A DNA stretch of 10,619 nt, taken from CAZGYE01 sp964530165. Its GTDB lineage: Bacteria > Planctomycetota > Planctomycetia > Planctomycetales > Planctomycetaceae. A program made the translations under genes and the position numbers. Shown here piece after piece: positions 1 through 7,106 of the stretch (position 1 is the stretch's first letter; every line of letters begins with the position of its first letter). The notes under the pieces are model-generated. The model searched no databases. It was not told where the DNA came from and worked only from the letters and a program-made list of their open reading frames with translations. Location of the stretch: assembly GCA_964530165.1 (NCBI GenBank), contig CAZGYE010000207.1:1-10619 (forward strand), written 5' to 3'.

Positions 1-1321
1 ACAATGTGGTGATGACCGGCTGAAATCCAACTGCCGGCCCGGCCTGCCCCGGCTGCGGCATGACGTCTGGTCGCCGCGAAGCCCCAAAACTGCGGGCCGC
101 CCGGCGGGATCCGGCATCCAATGGGCCGACCATTTGCACCAGGCTTTTGCGGCCGCTGCGCCGAGGTTTGACGCGGGCGACTGCAGGCTGCGGCAAACGA
201 CTCAGCTCGGTGCGGCGGCCGCGCGGCAACGAGATGCGAACGACACGATCGTGCTTGTCGAGCAGAACGGTGAAGGTGCGCTGATGTTCGCGCGGCGTTC
301 CGACGTAGCGAATCACCGTCAGTTGGGCCCGTTTGCCGACTACATTCCCCCAGACGTGCCGGACCTTGACGCGATAGTTTCCGGGAGCGCCAAACGCACA
401 GACATATTCTTCGTAACAGTTCTTTTGGTCCGGCCCATATCCGTCGTGCGCGAGCACGCCGCCGCCGGGCGAGTACGGCACGTTGAACGCGCAGATGGTG
501 CCGAGCGGTTCTTCAACGATCAAGTCGACGTCGCCGTCACCGCTCCAAGTCAACCTGAGGATGAGATCACGCTTCTGGGCTTCCGCGACGGTTGCCACCA
601 GTGCCTCGGCCTCGTCGTCGCGGCCAGCCTTCCGCAGTTGCTGCTCAGCCTCGAGCGCTGCATTCTCTGCGTCCCGGTGGAGCTGTTTATGGTCTCTTGT
701 CCAGGCGTAGGTGAGAATGCCGGCGGCGGCCCACCCGAGGGCGTCATAGTCCTTCAGCCGACGGGCCAGCTTCAGACCGAGCACGTACGGCTCCGGGCGG
801 GTCGGCTCCAAACGTGACGCCTGCCGATACAATCTCAAACTCTGAGCGTACCGATCGAAACGCGTCAGGTACGCGGCCGAGTACAGCATGCTCGGAAAAT
901 CAACCCCGGAGAAATCGACTCCGGAAAGCAATGCCCGCTCGATTTCCGGTTTCGGCCGCCCGGCAATCTCCATCGAGAGGGCCAGCACTTCGTACATCCA
1001 CGGCTGCGATTGTCCGTTCACCAGCGCAGCCTCGATCGCAGCAATGACGTGCTCGTGCCGGCGGGCCTTGTGCAGATCGAGTACCAAGTCGCGCACAACC
1101 GACGGTTTCGGTCGGCGTTTGCTGAAGAAATCGTTCCAGACCTCGCGCGGCGTCCCGGCGGACGTGTCGAGCGGGAGCTTTGGTCCCGGCTTGGCCGGTG
1201 GCGTCTTCGGACGGCGCGCAGAAGAAGCGGTGCCGGGCCCGCCGGTCCGACGCCGCTTCGCATTGTTTTCATTCTCCGATCGATCCGATTTCTCTTTTAT
1301 CGAATCGCCCGATCTTTTTTT
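1..1321 (-). CDS. Helical-repeat + DUF2135-like C-terminal part of the VWA protein, in shifted frame, truncated by window edge
   Basis: Reading the minus strand from the A run, this frame has no stop for 439 codons and leaves the window still open. It opens directly after a TAA at 1322-1324. Counting from the Arg codon at 1315-1313 as residue 1, residues 1-57 are a Lys/Pro-rich linker; 58-245 form helical, TPR-like repeats (VWNDFF, QPWMYEVLALSMEIAGRPK, then SLRLYRQASRLEP); 251-355 resemble DUF2135 (WSGDGDVDLIVEEPLGT, GGG then DGYGPD, GNYRVKV), a beta domain known from VWA proteins and the E. coli YfaP group; the tail is Pro/Arg-rich. The first ATG is only at codon 107 (position 997), inside the helical region, and a GTG lies at 1096, so no start precedes the folded part. 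I infer it is the 3' half of the 1297-4032 gene, joined by a -1 shift or one extra A. A separate gene with a non-standard start is the alternative. Its molecular function is unknown. Confidence 0.75.
1281..1307 (-). promoter_or_regulatory. Predicted hairpin 7 nt downstream of the A9 run
   Basis: On the minus strand, CGATTCGAT (1307-1299) can pair with ATCGGATCG (1289-1281), giving nine pairs including one G-U, around a nine-base loop AAAAGAGAA. The spacer between the A run and the stem is GATCGGG, 7 nt. That is the distance typical of stimulatory structures for -1 frameshifting. The 0-frame stop TAA lies at the stem-loop junction. The stem is only moderately GC-rich and the area has several GATC/CGAT words, so chance pairing is possible. 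Confidence 0.4.
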
Positions 1322-4032
1322 TTAAGGGCCTCGACGGCGGCGTTGTCGAAAACGTTGGATGTCTTCTGCGGGAGCGAATCCTTCACCTGCGCGAACGCCT
1401 GTCCGATGGCGTGATCGATTCGGGACGTCTTGCCGCCGAGAATCTTGTTGAGAATCCCCCGGATCTCCCGGTCGGCGATCGGCTTCTTCGCGCGGTTTTT
1501 GGGGCGGACGGCTTTGTTTGCGTTCGGCAGGTTAGCCGGCGGAAGGCTGAAGAACCCACCGCCGCCGCCGCGCCCGCCGCCGCCAAAACCGCCGCCGCCG
1601 AAACCGCCGCCGCCGCCGCCAAAACCGCCGCCGCCGCCGCCAAAACCACCGGCGCCGCCCAATCCCGAGCCGATTCCACCTGACTGTGGCGTGATGATGG
1701 GAATCACCAGATCGCCCACTGGGTAGACTCTGGTGGTGAGCTTTTCGTCGGCTTTGACCTGTGTCGTGATCTTCATCACTTCATCTTCGATGACGTAGGT
1801 GAGCTGGAGCGGTTCGAGCATGATCCGTAGCGCGCTGCGCAGCGTGATGCCGGCAACGTCAAGGTTGATCGGCTCGTCGGTGCCGAGTCCCTCCTCGGTC
1901 AACGCGGGCTCGTCCAACATGATTGTGATGTCGTGGAAGTCCGAAAGGAACCCGATTGCCTCTGACAGCGGGGTGTCGACGAAGCCGGTTTCGGTTTCCT
2001 CGCGCAGAGCCGCTTGGATACGCTCCTCGATCGGGCTGTTTTTGTGCAAGTCGACCGACGCCCATTTCTTACGTCGCTGCGTCAACTGCTGCCAGACTGC
2101 TGCGGGCGGCCAGCGAATGGGGGGTTCGTCTGGAAACGGCACGTGCGACAACTCAACCTGATGCAGCGTTTCCAGGAAGCGGTCGGCACGCAGGGCGCGC
2201 AGGCGGAACGCTTTGTTCAATGCGCCGGCCGCCTCTGATGTGAACCGGGCTGACTCCGCAATTCCGGCTCCGGGCCGCATATCGACGGCGATCTCGGCGA
2301 CTTCTTCGGCCGTCTCGTATGCGTTGTCGTCGCCGTGACGGCCTCTCTCGAGCAACGCCCGCACCTGATCGATATAATTCTCCAGCAATTCGTCATCCTT
2401 TTGCAGTTGACTGACCAGTTGTTGTTCCGCTTCGAGCTGCGCCTCCCTCTCGGCGGCTCGGATCTTGTCCAAGTCGATCTTGGACTTCAGGTTCACAACT
2501 TCCTGAATGACGTTGCGCATCCGTTTGGTCAATGCTTGCTGTGCATCGGGTTCGATGTCATGCGCGGTCGTCACGCTGCCGAGTCTCTCTTTCAGCATGC
2601 TCAGCGCCGCGTCCGGGTCATCCTGGGCCAACTGCCGGCCTTCTTGGATGGCTCGTTCCACCTGCAGCTTCATCGCCTCGGTCTTGATGCGACGCCGCTC
2701 TTCCTCCTGCAAAATCATACTGCTTTCGGGGGTCTCTGGCGGTGGGGCGCCCTTTTGCAGTTCGGGAACCTGATCGAGCAGGCTGCCTCCCGGCTGAGCC
2801 AGGGCGATCGTGCGGACCTTCAGCTTGTTGACCCTCCCCATCATGACTTTCGCCCGGCGATTGTTCGGATCGAATTTTTGAATCTCCAATCCGATCTTCT
2901 CTGCTTCGTCCAGATTTCGGGCGGCAACGGCCTGCTCGCCCATCGCGACCCACTGGGCAACCCGGTCGTCAAACGCATTCTGGGCCGCATGAAGCAGCGG
3001 CAAACCAGCCAGCGATACACTCAAACCGTCGTCGCGCTCGGCCAGTCGCCACAAGGCGCCGAGAGCCGAATACCCCGTTGGGGCGTTTTCGGCAGTGACT
3101 TTCCACTCCAGCGACATGTCGCCGCCGTCGAAGGAACCGGTCACCCGCACGCCAAGCTCGCCCGACGGGTTACCCTTTCCGAGATAGATCGTCTCCCGAT
3201 CCGCCCGGATCGGCAGAGCGATTCTCGGTAGCAGCGGCGAGAGCGCCGGGTCGACATGAATCGTCTTTGGATAGAACACAGGGGCTCTTGCGGCGGCAGC
3301 CAATTTGCGTCCGGCAATTTCCGGACGATCGCGCTCTTCGTCCGCACGATCAAACAACACCACCCCGCCGGTCTGCTGCGCCAGAGTTCCCAGCAAGTGC
3401 AGGTCGGTTTTCGGTCCGACAGCATAGCTGTGAACCGGAACCTGTGCCGTGCGCAGCTTGTCCAGCAACTGCTGCAGTTCCGGAGACTGAATGAGGCTGG
3501 CCGTGCTCATGCCGTCGCCGATAACCAGAATCGACGTCCGTCGCCGACTGTCAATCGTATCCAGGGCCGCGCTCAAGGCACGATACAAATTGGTCGCTCC
3601 CAGCGGAACGCGTTTGTTCAACTGGTTGGTGGCTTGCTGAACGGCATCGCCGGTGGGTGAAACGAAACCGTCCGTCAGTTGCTGACTTTTTACATCGACG
3701 GCGAACAGGCAGACTCTATCTTCGGCTGGAAGCGCTGCCAGAAACGACACCAGGACGTCGAAGGCCTGCTGGCGATGCTCGCCGACCTGGCTGGCCGACG
3801 TGTCCACGAGCACCACATGATCGTGGGCCGTCGGACGCGTCGACGGAAGCTTCTCGGCCCGCAAGGCCACCGCGAAAATCGTTTCCCCTTTCGCAGTCGT
3901 GTGACTGTAGAGGCTCGCGGTTGGCGGCCCGGTTGTTGCGGCCGGCTCTGCCGAGCTTGCGATCCCCGTAACAAAGCTCACGACGGCCAGGGCCGCCCAG
4001 GTTCGGACGCCAAAGTTGCTTGGGCCAGTCAT
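1297..4032 (-). CDS. Secreted VWA-domain protein with STN-like domain and Gly-rich linker
   Basis: The frame gives 911 residues from the ATG at 4032. This start is chosen because it opens a good signal peptide (residues 1-28, hydrophobic AALAVVSFVTGIA, cleavage near SSA) and has GGGAG 13-9 nt upstream; the frame extends 48 codons further to 4176, but that part is Cys-rich and unlike a leader. Residues 71-228 are a von Willebrand A domain with a full MIDAS: DTSAS at 77-81, Thr147, Asp173. Then come a TPR-like stretch (360-407), a charged coiled coil (440-552), an STN/secretin-N-like domain (666-772, ending TTRVYPVGDLV), a Gly-rich linker (785-827) and a basic tail ending LKKKDRAIR. VWA domains bind ligands through a divalent metal, and STN-like domains occur at the front of secretins and TonB receptors. 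I infer a periplasmic or surface scaffold. The stop comes five codons after an A9 run and the following frame carries matching domains, so this may be the truncated product of a longer gene. Confidence 0.85.
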   Translation of the reverse strand: MTGPSNFGVRTWAALAVVSFVTGIASSAEPAATTGPPTASLYSHTTAKGETIFAVALRAEKLPSTRPTAHDHVVLVDTSASQVGEHRQQAFDVLVSFLAALPAEDRVCLFAVDVKSQQLTDGFVSPTGDAVQQATNQLNKRVPLGATNLYRALSAALDTIDSRRRTSILVIGDGMSTASLIQSPELQQLLDKLRTAQVPVHSYAVGPKTDLHLLGTLAQQTGGVVLFDRADEERDRPEIAGRKLAAAARAPVFYPKTIHVDPALSPLLPRIALPIRADRETIYLGKGNPSGELGVRVTGSFDGGDMSLEWKVTAENAPTGYSALGALWRLAERDDGLSVSLAGLPLLHAAQNAFDDRVAQWVAMGEQAVAARNLDEAEKIGLEIQKFDPNNRRAKVMMGRVNKLKVRTIALAQPGGSLLDQVPELQKGAPPPETPESSMILQEEERRRIKTEAMKLQVERAIQEGRQLAQDDPDAALSMLKERLGSVTTAHDIEPDAQQALTKRMRNVIQEVVNLKSKIDLDKIRAAEREAQLEAEQQLVSQLQKDDELLENYIDQVRALLERGRHGDDNAYETAEEVAEIAVDMRPGAGIAESARFTSEAAGALNKAFRLRALRADRFLETLHQVELSHVPFPDEPPIRWPPAAVWQQLTQRRKKWASVDLHKNSPIEERIQAALREETETGFVDTPLSEAIGFLSDFHDITIMLDEPALTEEGLGTDEPINLDVAGITLRSALRIMLEPLQLTYVIEDEVMKITTQVKADEKLTTRVYPVGDLVIPIITPQSGGIGSGLGGAGGFGGGGGGFGGGGGGFGGGGFGGGGRGGGGGFFSLPPANLPNANKAVRPKNRAKKPIADREIRGILNKILGGKTSRIDHAIGQAFAQVKDSLPQKTSNVFDNAAVEALKKKDRAIR
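1315..1323 (-). other. A9 slippery run joining two reading frames
   Basis: On the minus strand the upstream gene reads GCC CTT AAA AAA AAA GAT, so the run contains the heptamer A_AAA_AAA in the phase needed for -1 tandem slippage. The -1 frame has a stop (TAA, 1322-1324) immediately before the run, and the 0 frame stops at 1299-1297. A switch can therefore happen only in this interval of about 25 nt, and the A run is the only slippery sequence in it. A one-base backward slip by the ribosome, or one added A by RNA polymerase, gives the same fused protein. A weak Shine-Dalgarno-like GAGG lies 5 nt before the run. Homopolymer miscounting during sequencing would produce the same picture. Confidence 0.6.
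1552..1680 (-). repeat. Glycine-codon repeat (GGC-rich) encoding the Gly/Phe linker
   Basis: About 43 codons of the VWA gene are almost all glycine, with occasional Phe (units such as GGFGGGGG). On the plus strand this appears as (gcc)n with scattered aaa. It encodes residues 785-827, between the STN-like domain and the basic tail, and is probably a flexible spacer. Trinucleotide repeats of this sort can vary in copy number without breaking the frame. Confidence 0.85.
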
Positions 4033-4384
4033 CTCATGGGCTCCCAGAAAACGGGACGGAATTCTTCTCTGCACAAGCGGCTTGGAACACAAGCAACTCG
4101 CATGGCCCGATTTACAGACCGAACACGCAATCGAAATGCTTCCTTTGTTCATTCTATCGCGAGCGTCGACCGGCATTGAACGAAATTTCGGTGATTTTTC
4201 CCGATTTCTCGAAAATATTCTTTCTCAATTGGGCGCGTGTGAATTTCCGATGAACTCCAATAGTCCGGGAACGTCTGCGCCTGTCTGCCTCTTTCTGCCC
4301 AAGCAATTCGCCACTCCAAACTGCCTGTTGCCGATCGTCTCCTTCCGCCGAAAACCAGTGAACGGGCCCATAGGGAACTGCAGC
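4033..4384. promoter_or_regulatory. Divergent intergenic region between the VWA and metallopeptidase genes
   Basis: These 352 bases have no convincing gene. They include an AT-rich patch near 4180-4225 that stands out from the GC-rich surroundings and presumably holds promoters for both flanking genes. For the minus strand, a possible sigma-70 box is TAGAAT (4156-4151) with a poor -35 TTCAAT (4180-4175) at 18 nt. For the plus strand, TATTCT (4216-4221) is a possible -10 without a clear -35. Both neighbouring frames remain open into this region (to 4176 on the minus strand, to 4016 on the plus strand), but the signal peptides place both starts at its edges. The metallopeptidase start has AGGGA 13-9 nt ahead of its ATG. 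Confidence 0.4.
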
Positions 4385-6652
4385 ATGACTGACTGCCGGA
4401 AGCGGCTCGCAGTTTGCGGCAGCTTGGTTCTTGTCTGGGGAGTCGCGTGGCTGGCTGCTCGAACTCCTGCGGTCAATCCGCCGGTGCGGACTCTCGCGCC
4501 CGGCAAGCCGTACGCGGTCGACGTTCGGTGGAACGAGAGCACGCTTGACCTCGAGTTTGGGACGGGTACACGATACGTTCTGATCGTCAGCAGCCTCGGA
4601 GATTCTGGTCAAAAGTATACTGTCTCGCTGGATGCGGAACCGCTGGCGGAAGCAGCCTCGCTTCCGGTCCGGCCGCTGGAACCTTTGCGAACTCGGCGAA
4701 TTCGCACCCAATTCACCAGTTCCAGTGATGCGAAAAGGACAAAGGGGCAGAGGGACAGAGGGATAAAGGGGCAGAGAGACAGAGGGATAAAGGAGCAGAG
4801 GGACAGAGGAGTAGAGGGGCAAAGGGACAGAGGGACAGAGGGGCAGAAGGGCAAAGGAACAGAGGGACAGAGGGGCAGAGGGCGGACTGCAACGCGCGAT
4901 TTCCATTTGCACGTCACTGATGGTCCGCTCGATGATCCGAAACAGTATGTTCGCGTCTCGAGCCGAGTGGTGGCCGAGGGGAAACGGGTCCGGGTCTATT
5001 TGGACCGACGGCAGGACCTGAGTGAACTCGCCGCCGGGGTTACTGACGAGATCGTGCAATCCCTCGACGACGAAATCATTCCCCGCCTGGAACAAACCCT
5101 GGGCGCGACACGCGATGTCGACGGTGACGGAAAGTTTTCCGTCCTCCTGACTCCTTGGTTGAGTTGTCTACAGGGGGGAAAGACGTCGTTGGGTGGTTTC
5201 GTGCGTGGGGCTGATTTTCGCAGCGATGTGGAACCGCCCTTCAGCAACCGGTGCGACATGCTGTCTCTGAACTCAAACGTGCGGAGGGGACCCCATTTGC
5301 GTACACTTCTCGCACACGAGTTCACCCACGCGATTTGCTTCAGCGCGCGACTGCCTTCCGAACGCAACCGGCTCGCTTTGCCGGAGGAAGAAGATTGGCT
5401 GAACGAAGCGATCGCCCACCTCGGGGAGAACCTCAGCGAAAACGCCTGGAGCAATCTGCACTACCGGCTGAGCCGATACCTCAACGCGCCGCAGGATTAC
5501 CCGCTGGTCGTCGGCGACTACTATCGGGCCGGTTGGTGGCGGAACCACGGTTGCCGAGGAGCAACGTACTTGTTCCTGAGATGGTGCGTCGATCAATACG
5601 GCGAGGGATTGCTGCCTCGGCTGATTCATTCGCCGTCGCGCGGGACTCGGAACCTGGAGCGGGCCACCGGTGAGCGATTCGAAGAGCTGTATCGTCGTTG
5701 GACCGTCGCCGTTTTGCAGTCGGGCCAGACGGTCAAGGGAAAAGGAAAAAGGAAAAAGGGAAAAGGAGAGGAGTGCCGGCGGACAGCGGCGGACGGTTGT
5801 TATACGTCGCTCGATCTGCGCGCACCGCTTGCCGGATGGGGCCTGGCAGGCCCTCGCCTGGAAGCTTGGAACGTGGACGGCGGCGGCCGAAACATCGAGC
5901 TGCGGGGCACGGCGACAGCGTTTCTTGATGTGGAGTCGACCGGGACGCCAGGGGCCCGTCGGATCCGCCTCCAGGGCGATTACGGGGCAAACTTGCAGAT
6001 TTCCATCGTCAAGCGCCCCGACGATTGGCCGCGGGTCTGGATCGAAACCGACCGGCAATGCCGGTCAAGCCAGTGGATGCGGACGACTCCGCTCGATTCG
6101 GGACCGGCCGCTGTCGGCGAGACAGGGCGCGTCGTGTGTGCGCGGATTCACGCTGCCGGCGCGGGCGGGCTGCACGTGGAAACAATCGCCTGCGAGCAAA
6201 ACGACGGCGAGACGAAACAATCGCTTTGCTTCACCGGCAAGAGCCTGAGGCGAGCACAGCGGTCCTCGACAACCGACGGCAACGCTACTTTAGCCAGCGA
6301 CTATTATCTTCCTTTTCCAGCCCCGCGGGGACCAGCCGTCGGCGCGGCAACCAAACCAGCAGTGCCGGTCACGCCAGCAGTGCCGGTCAAGCCAGCAGTG
6401 CCGGTCAAGCCAGCAATGCTGGTCAAGCCAGCAGTGCTGGTCAAGGTCGTCGTCAGCGACCGTGCTGGACGCCGAGCGTGCGCCTGGGCGAGAATGGACG
6501 CATTCGACCCGACCGTCTCGGAACTGCAGCTTGCCCATGCGTCGAGTGATTCGTGGAAACGCGGCGGCAGCAGGCTGGCCAATCTGCCGGGCTCAGCTAT
6601 TCCTCGTCGGCCTCACCAACCAGTTTCGCACGCTCGGCAAACATCTTTTTGA
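4385..6652 (+). CDS. Secreted HExxH metallopeptidase (M30 hyicolysin-like) with low-complexity inserts
   Basis: The protein is 755 residues from the ATG at 4385, chosen because it starts an N-terminal export signal (RKR, then a hydrophobic stretch to about residue 25) and has AGGGA upstream. Residues 311-315 are HEFTH, the zinc-binding HExxH with catalytic Glu312, and Glu341 in DWLNEAIAH is the likely third ligand, as in gluzincins. The layout LAHEFTHAI followed by WLNEAIAH about 30 residues on resembles peptidase family M30. DVDGDGK (244-250) ahead of it looks like a calcium loop. The catalytic region spans roughly 185-445; 470-610 is probably a beta domain. Three low-complexity inserts interrupt it: an 8-residue repeat (119-168), a Lys/Gly tract (451-463) and a KPAVPV repeat (657-686). 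The last 18 codons overlap the convergent gene at 6597. The substrate is unknown. It is probably exported to the periplasm or outside the cell; membrane anchoring by the N-terminal helix is possible. Confidence 0.8.
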   Translation: MTDCRKRLAVCGSLVLVWGVAWLAARTPAVNPPVRTLAPGKPYAVDVRWNESTLDLEFGTGTRYVLIVSSLGDSGQKYTVSLDAEPLAEAASLPVRPLEPLRTRRIRTQFTSSSDAKRTKGQRDRGIKGQRDRGIKEQRDRGVEGQRDRGTEGQKGKGTEGQRGRGRTATRDFHLHVTDGPLDDPKQYVRVSSRVVAEGKRVRVYLDRRQDLSELAAGVTDEIVQSLDDEIIPRLEQTLGATRDVDGDGKFSVLLTPWLSCLQGGKTSLGGFVRGADFRSDVEPPFSNRCDMLSLNSNVRRGPHLRTLLAHEFTHAICFSARLPSERNRLALPEEEDWLNEAIAHLGENLSENAWSNLHYRLSRYLNAPQDYPLVVGDYYRAGWWRNHGCRGATYLFLRWCVDQYGEGLLPRLIHSPSRGTRNLERATGERFEELYRRWTVAVLQSGQTVKGKGKRKKGKGEECRRTAADGCYTSLDLRAPLAGWGLAGPRLEAWNVDGGGRNIELRGTATAFLDVESTGTPGARRIRLQGDYGANLQISIVKRPDDWPRVWIETDRQCRSSQWMRTTPLDSGPAAVGETGRVVCARIHAAGAGGLHVETIACEQNDGETKQSLCFTGKSLRRAQRSSTTDGNATLASDYYLPFPAPRGPAVGAATKPAVPVTPAVPVKPAVPVKPAMLVKPAVLVKVVVSDRAGRRACAWARMDAFDPTVSELQLAHASSDSWKRGGSRLANLPGSAIPRRPHQPVSHARQTSF
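4735..4886 (+). repeat. Octanucleotide tandem repeat (AGGGRCAG), about 19 copies
   Basis: The sequence is built from 8-base units, mostly aggggcag, agggacag and agggataa, with few other variants, from about 4735 to 4886. Because 8 is not a multiple of 3, three units make 24 bases, and the encoded protein repeats every 8 residues (GQRDRGIK, EQRDRGVE, GQRDRGTE and so on). The strand is almost purely purine with a C or T at fixed positions. The unit stays in register throughout, with substitutions but no indels. It lies between the N-terminal region and the peptidase core, so it probably forms a charged, unstructured linker. Confidence 0.92.
5735..5773 (+). repeat. Purine-only A/G tract in the metallopeptidase gene
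   Basis: Thirty-nine bases are exclusively A and G, an irregular mix of aaggga, aaagga and aaaaagg words. In frame they encode KGKGKRKKGKGEE, between the peptidase core and the following beta-rich part. It differs in unit from the octanucleotide repeat upstream, so it is a separate low-complexity insertion. Long A stretches inside it are also possible slippage points. Confidence 0.8.
6353..6442 (+). repeat. 18-bp tandem repeat, five copies, encoding KPAVPV
   Basis: Five consecutive 18-base units with the core aagccagcagtgccggtc run from 6353 to 6442 with only a few substitutions (for example gtgccg to atgctg in unit 4). In the metallopeptidase frame each unit encodes KPAVPV or a close variant (TPAVPV, KPAMLV, KPAVLV). 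Such a Pro/Val/Lys repeat is a typical extended spacer between envelope-protein domains. The near-identity of the units suggests recent duplication. Confidence 0.92.
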
Positions 6653-7085
6653 GCCGCGAGATGGGATACATGCGGACCACCTTGTTTTTGTAGGTCATCC
6701 GGCCCTGATCGTCCTTCTTGAGATGTTCGCCGATCTCGTCGGTGGCCTGATCGGCGTACAGAGCGGCAAACGTCTCGGGATCGACGCCTCGTCCGGTCTC
6801 CAAGTCCTGCTTTACGTTCGCGCCGCCGGACAGTACGGCGAACGCGTTGACGCCCTTCATGACCGGCGTGTAGAGTTGATCTTCCTGCAAAGCGGCCATC
6901 GCTCTGACCAGGGCGGCATGGGCGTCCTTGATCTTCTCCTGCGTCTCTTTGCGGAGACCTTCGTCCTCCTCCTTTTGGTCCTTTTGGGCCCGCAAAGCCG
7001 TGGGCGCCAGAACTCCCGAAGAGCCGAGTCCATAACCCAGTGCCAACAAACCAACCACAATAAGGCTTCGATGGAACGTCCGCAT
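6597..7085 (-). CDS. Small secreted protein of unknown function
   Basis: The frame encodes 162 residues. The start at 7085 is supported by AGGAG 6 nt upstream of the ATG. Residues 1-33 form a signal peptide (MRTFHRSLIVVGLLALGYGL, then a small-residue stretch to about LRA). Residues 34-65 are strongly charged and helical (QKDQKEEDEGLRKETQEKIKD pattern); the rest is a soluble domain with VMKGVNAFAVLSGG, a Gly-rich turn and a conserved-looking end with MTYKNKVVRMYPISRLKKMF. I do not recognise a family; small exported proteins of this kind are frequent in planctomycetes. Its 3' end overlaps the tail of the convergent metallopeptidase gene by 56 bases. It lies 85 bases downstream of the Hpt gene on the same strand, so the two could be co-transcribed. 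Confidence 0.8.
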   Translation of the reverse strand: MRTFHRSLIVVGLLALGYGLGSSGVLAPTALRAQKDQKEEDEGLRKETQEKIKDAHAALVRAMAALQEDQLYTPVMKGVNAFAVLSGGANVKQDLETGRGVDPETFAALYADQATDEIGEHLKKDDQGRMTYKNKVVRMYPISRLKKMFAERAKLVGEADEE

Positions 7086-7106
7086 CGTTGGCTCCTGTTC
7101 GAGTGA

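Noticed and set aside
134..817. Plus-strand open frame of 227 codons, and similar plus-strand frames up to 1683
   Set aside because: They lie opposite the minus-strand frame that encodes a coherent helical and DUF2135-like protein, and their own translations show no domain, signal peptide or plausible start.
2335..3231. Plus-strand open frame of 298 codons
   Set aside because: It is the antisense of the coiled-coil and VWA part of the minus-strand gene. The minus-strand product has recognisable domains; this one does not.
4033..4176. Upstream in-frame extension of the VWA gene (48 codons)
   Set aside because: The signal peptide begins at 4032 with a ribosome binding site, and an internal signal peptide after 48 residues would be unusual.
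4179..4209. Imperfect inverted repeat GAAATTTCGG / CCCGATTTC in the divergent intergenic region
   Set aside because: The arms differ in length and pair only with a bulge. The AT-rich composition explains it well enough, so I do not call it an operator.
4016..4384. Upstream in-frame extension of the metallopeptidase (123 codons)
   Set aside because: The extension would overlap the start of the divergent VWA gene, its translation has no export signal at the front, and a proper signal peptide with a ribosome binding site starts at 4385.
4154..5095. Minus-strand frames with Leu/Cys/Pro/Ser repeats opposite the octamer array
   Set aside because: They are the reverse reading of the octanucleotide repeat, which leaves frames open by composition. 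The plus strand carries the signal peptide and the HExxH motif.
6353..6442. Five direct repeats resembling a small CRISPR array
   Set aside because: The units are contiguous with no spacers, only 18 bases long, and in frame with the peptidase gene; no cas gene is present.
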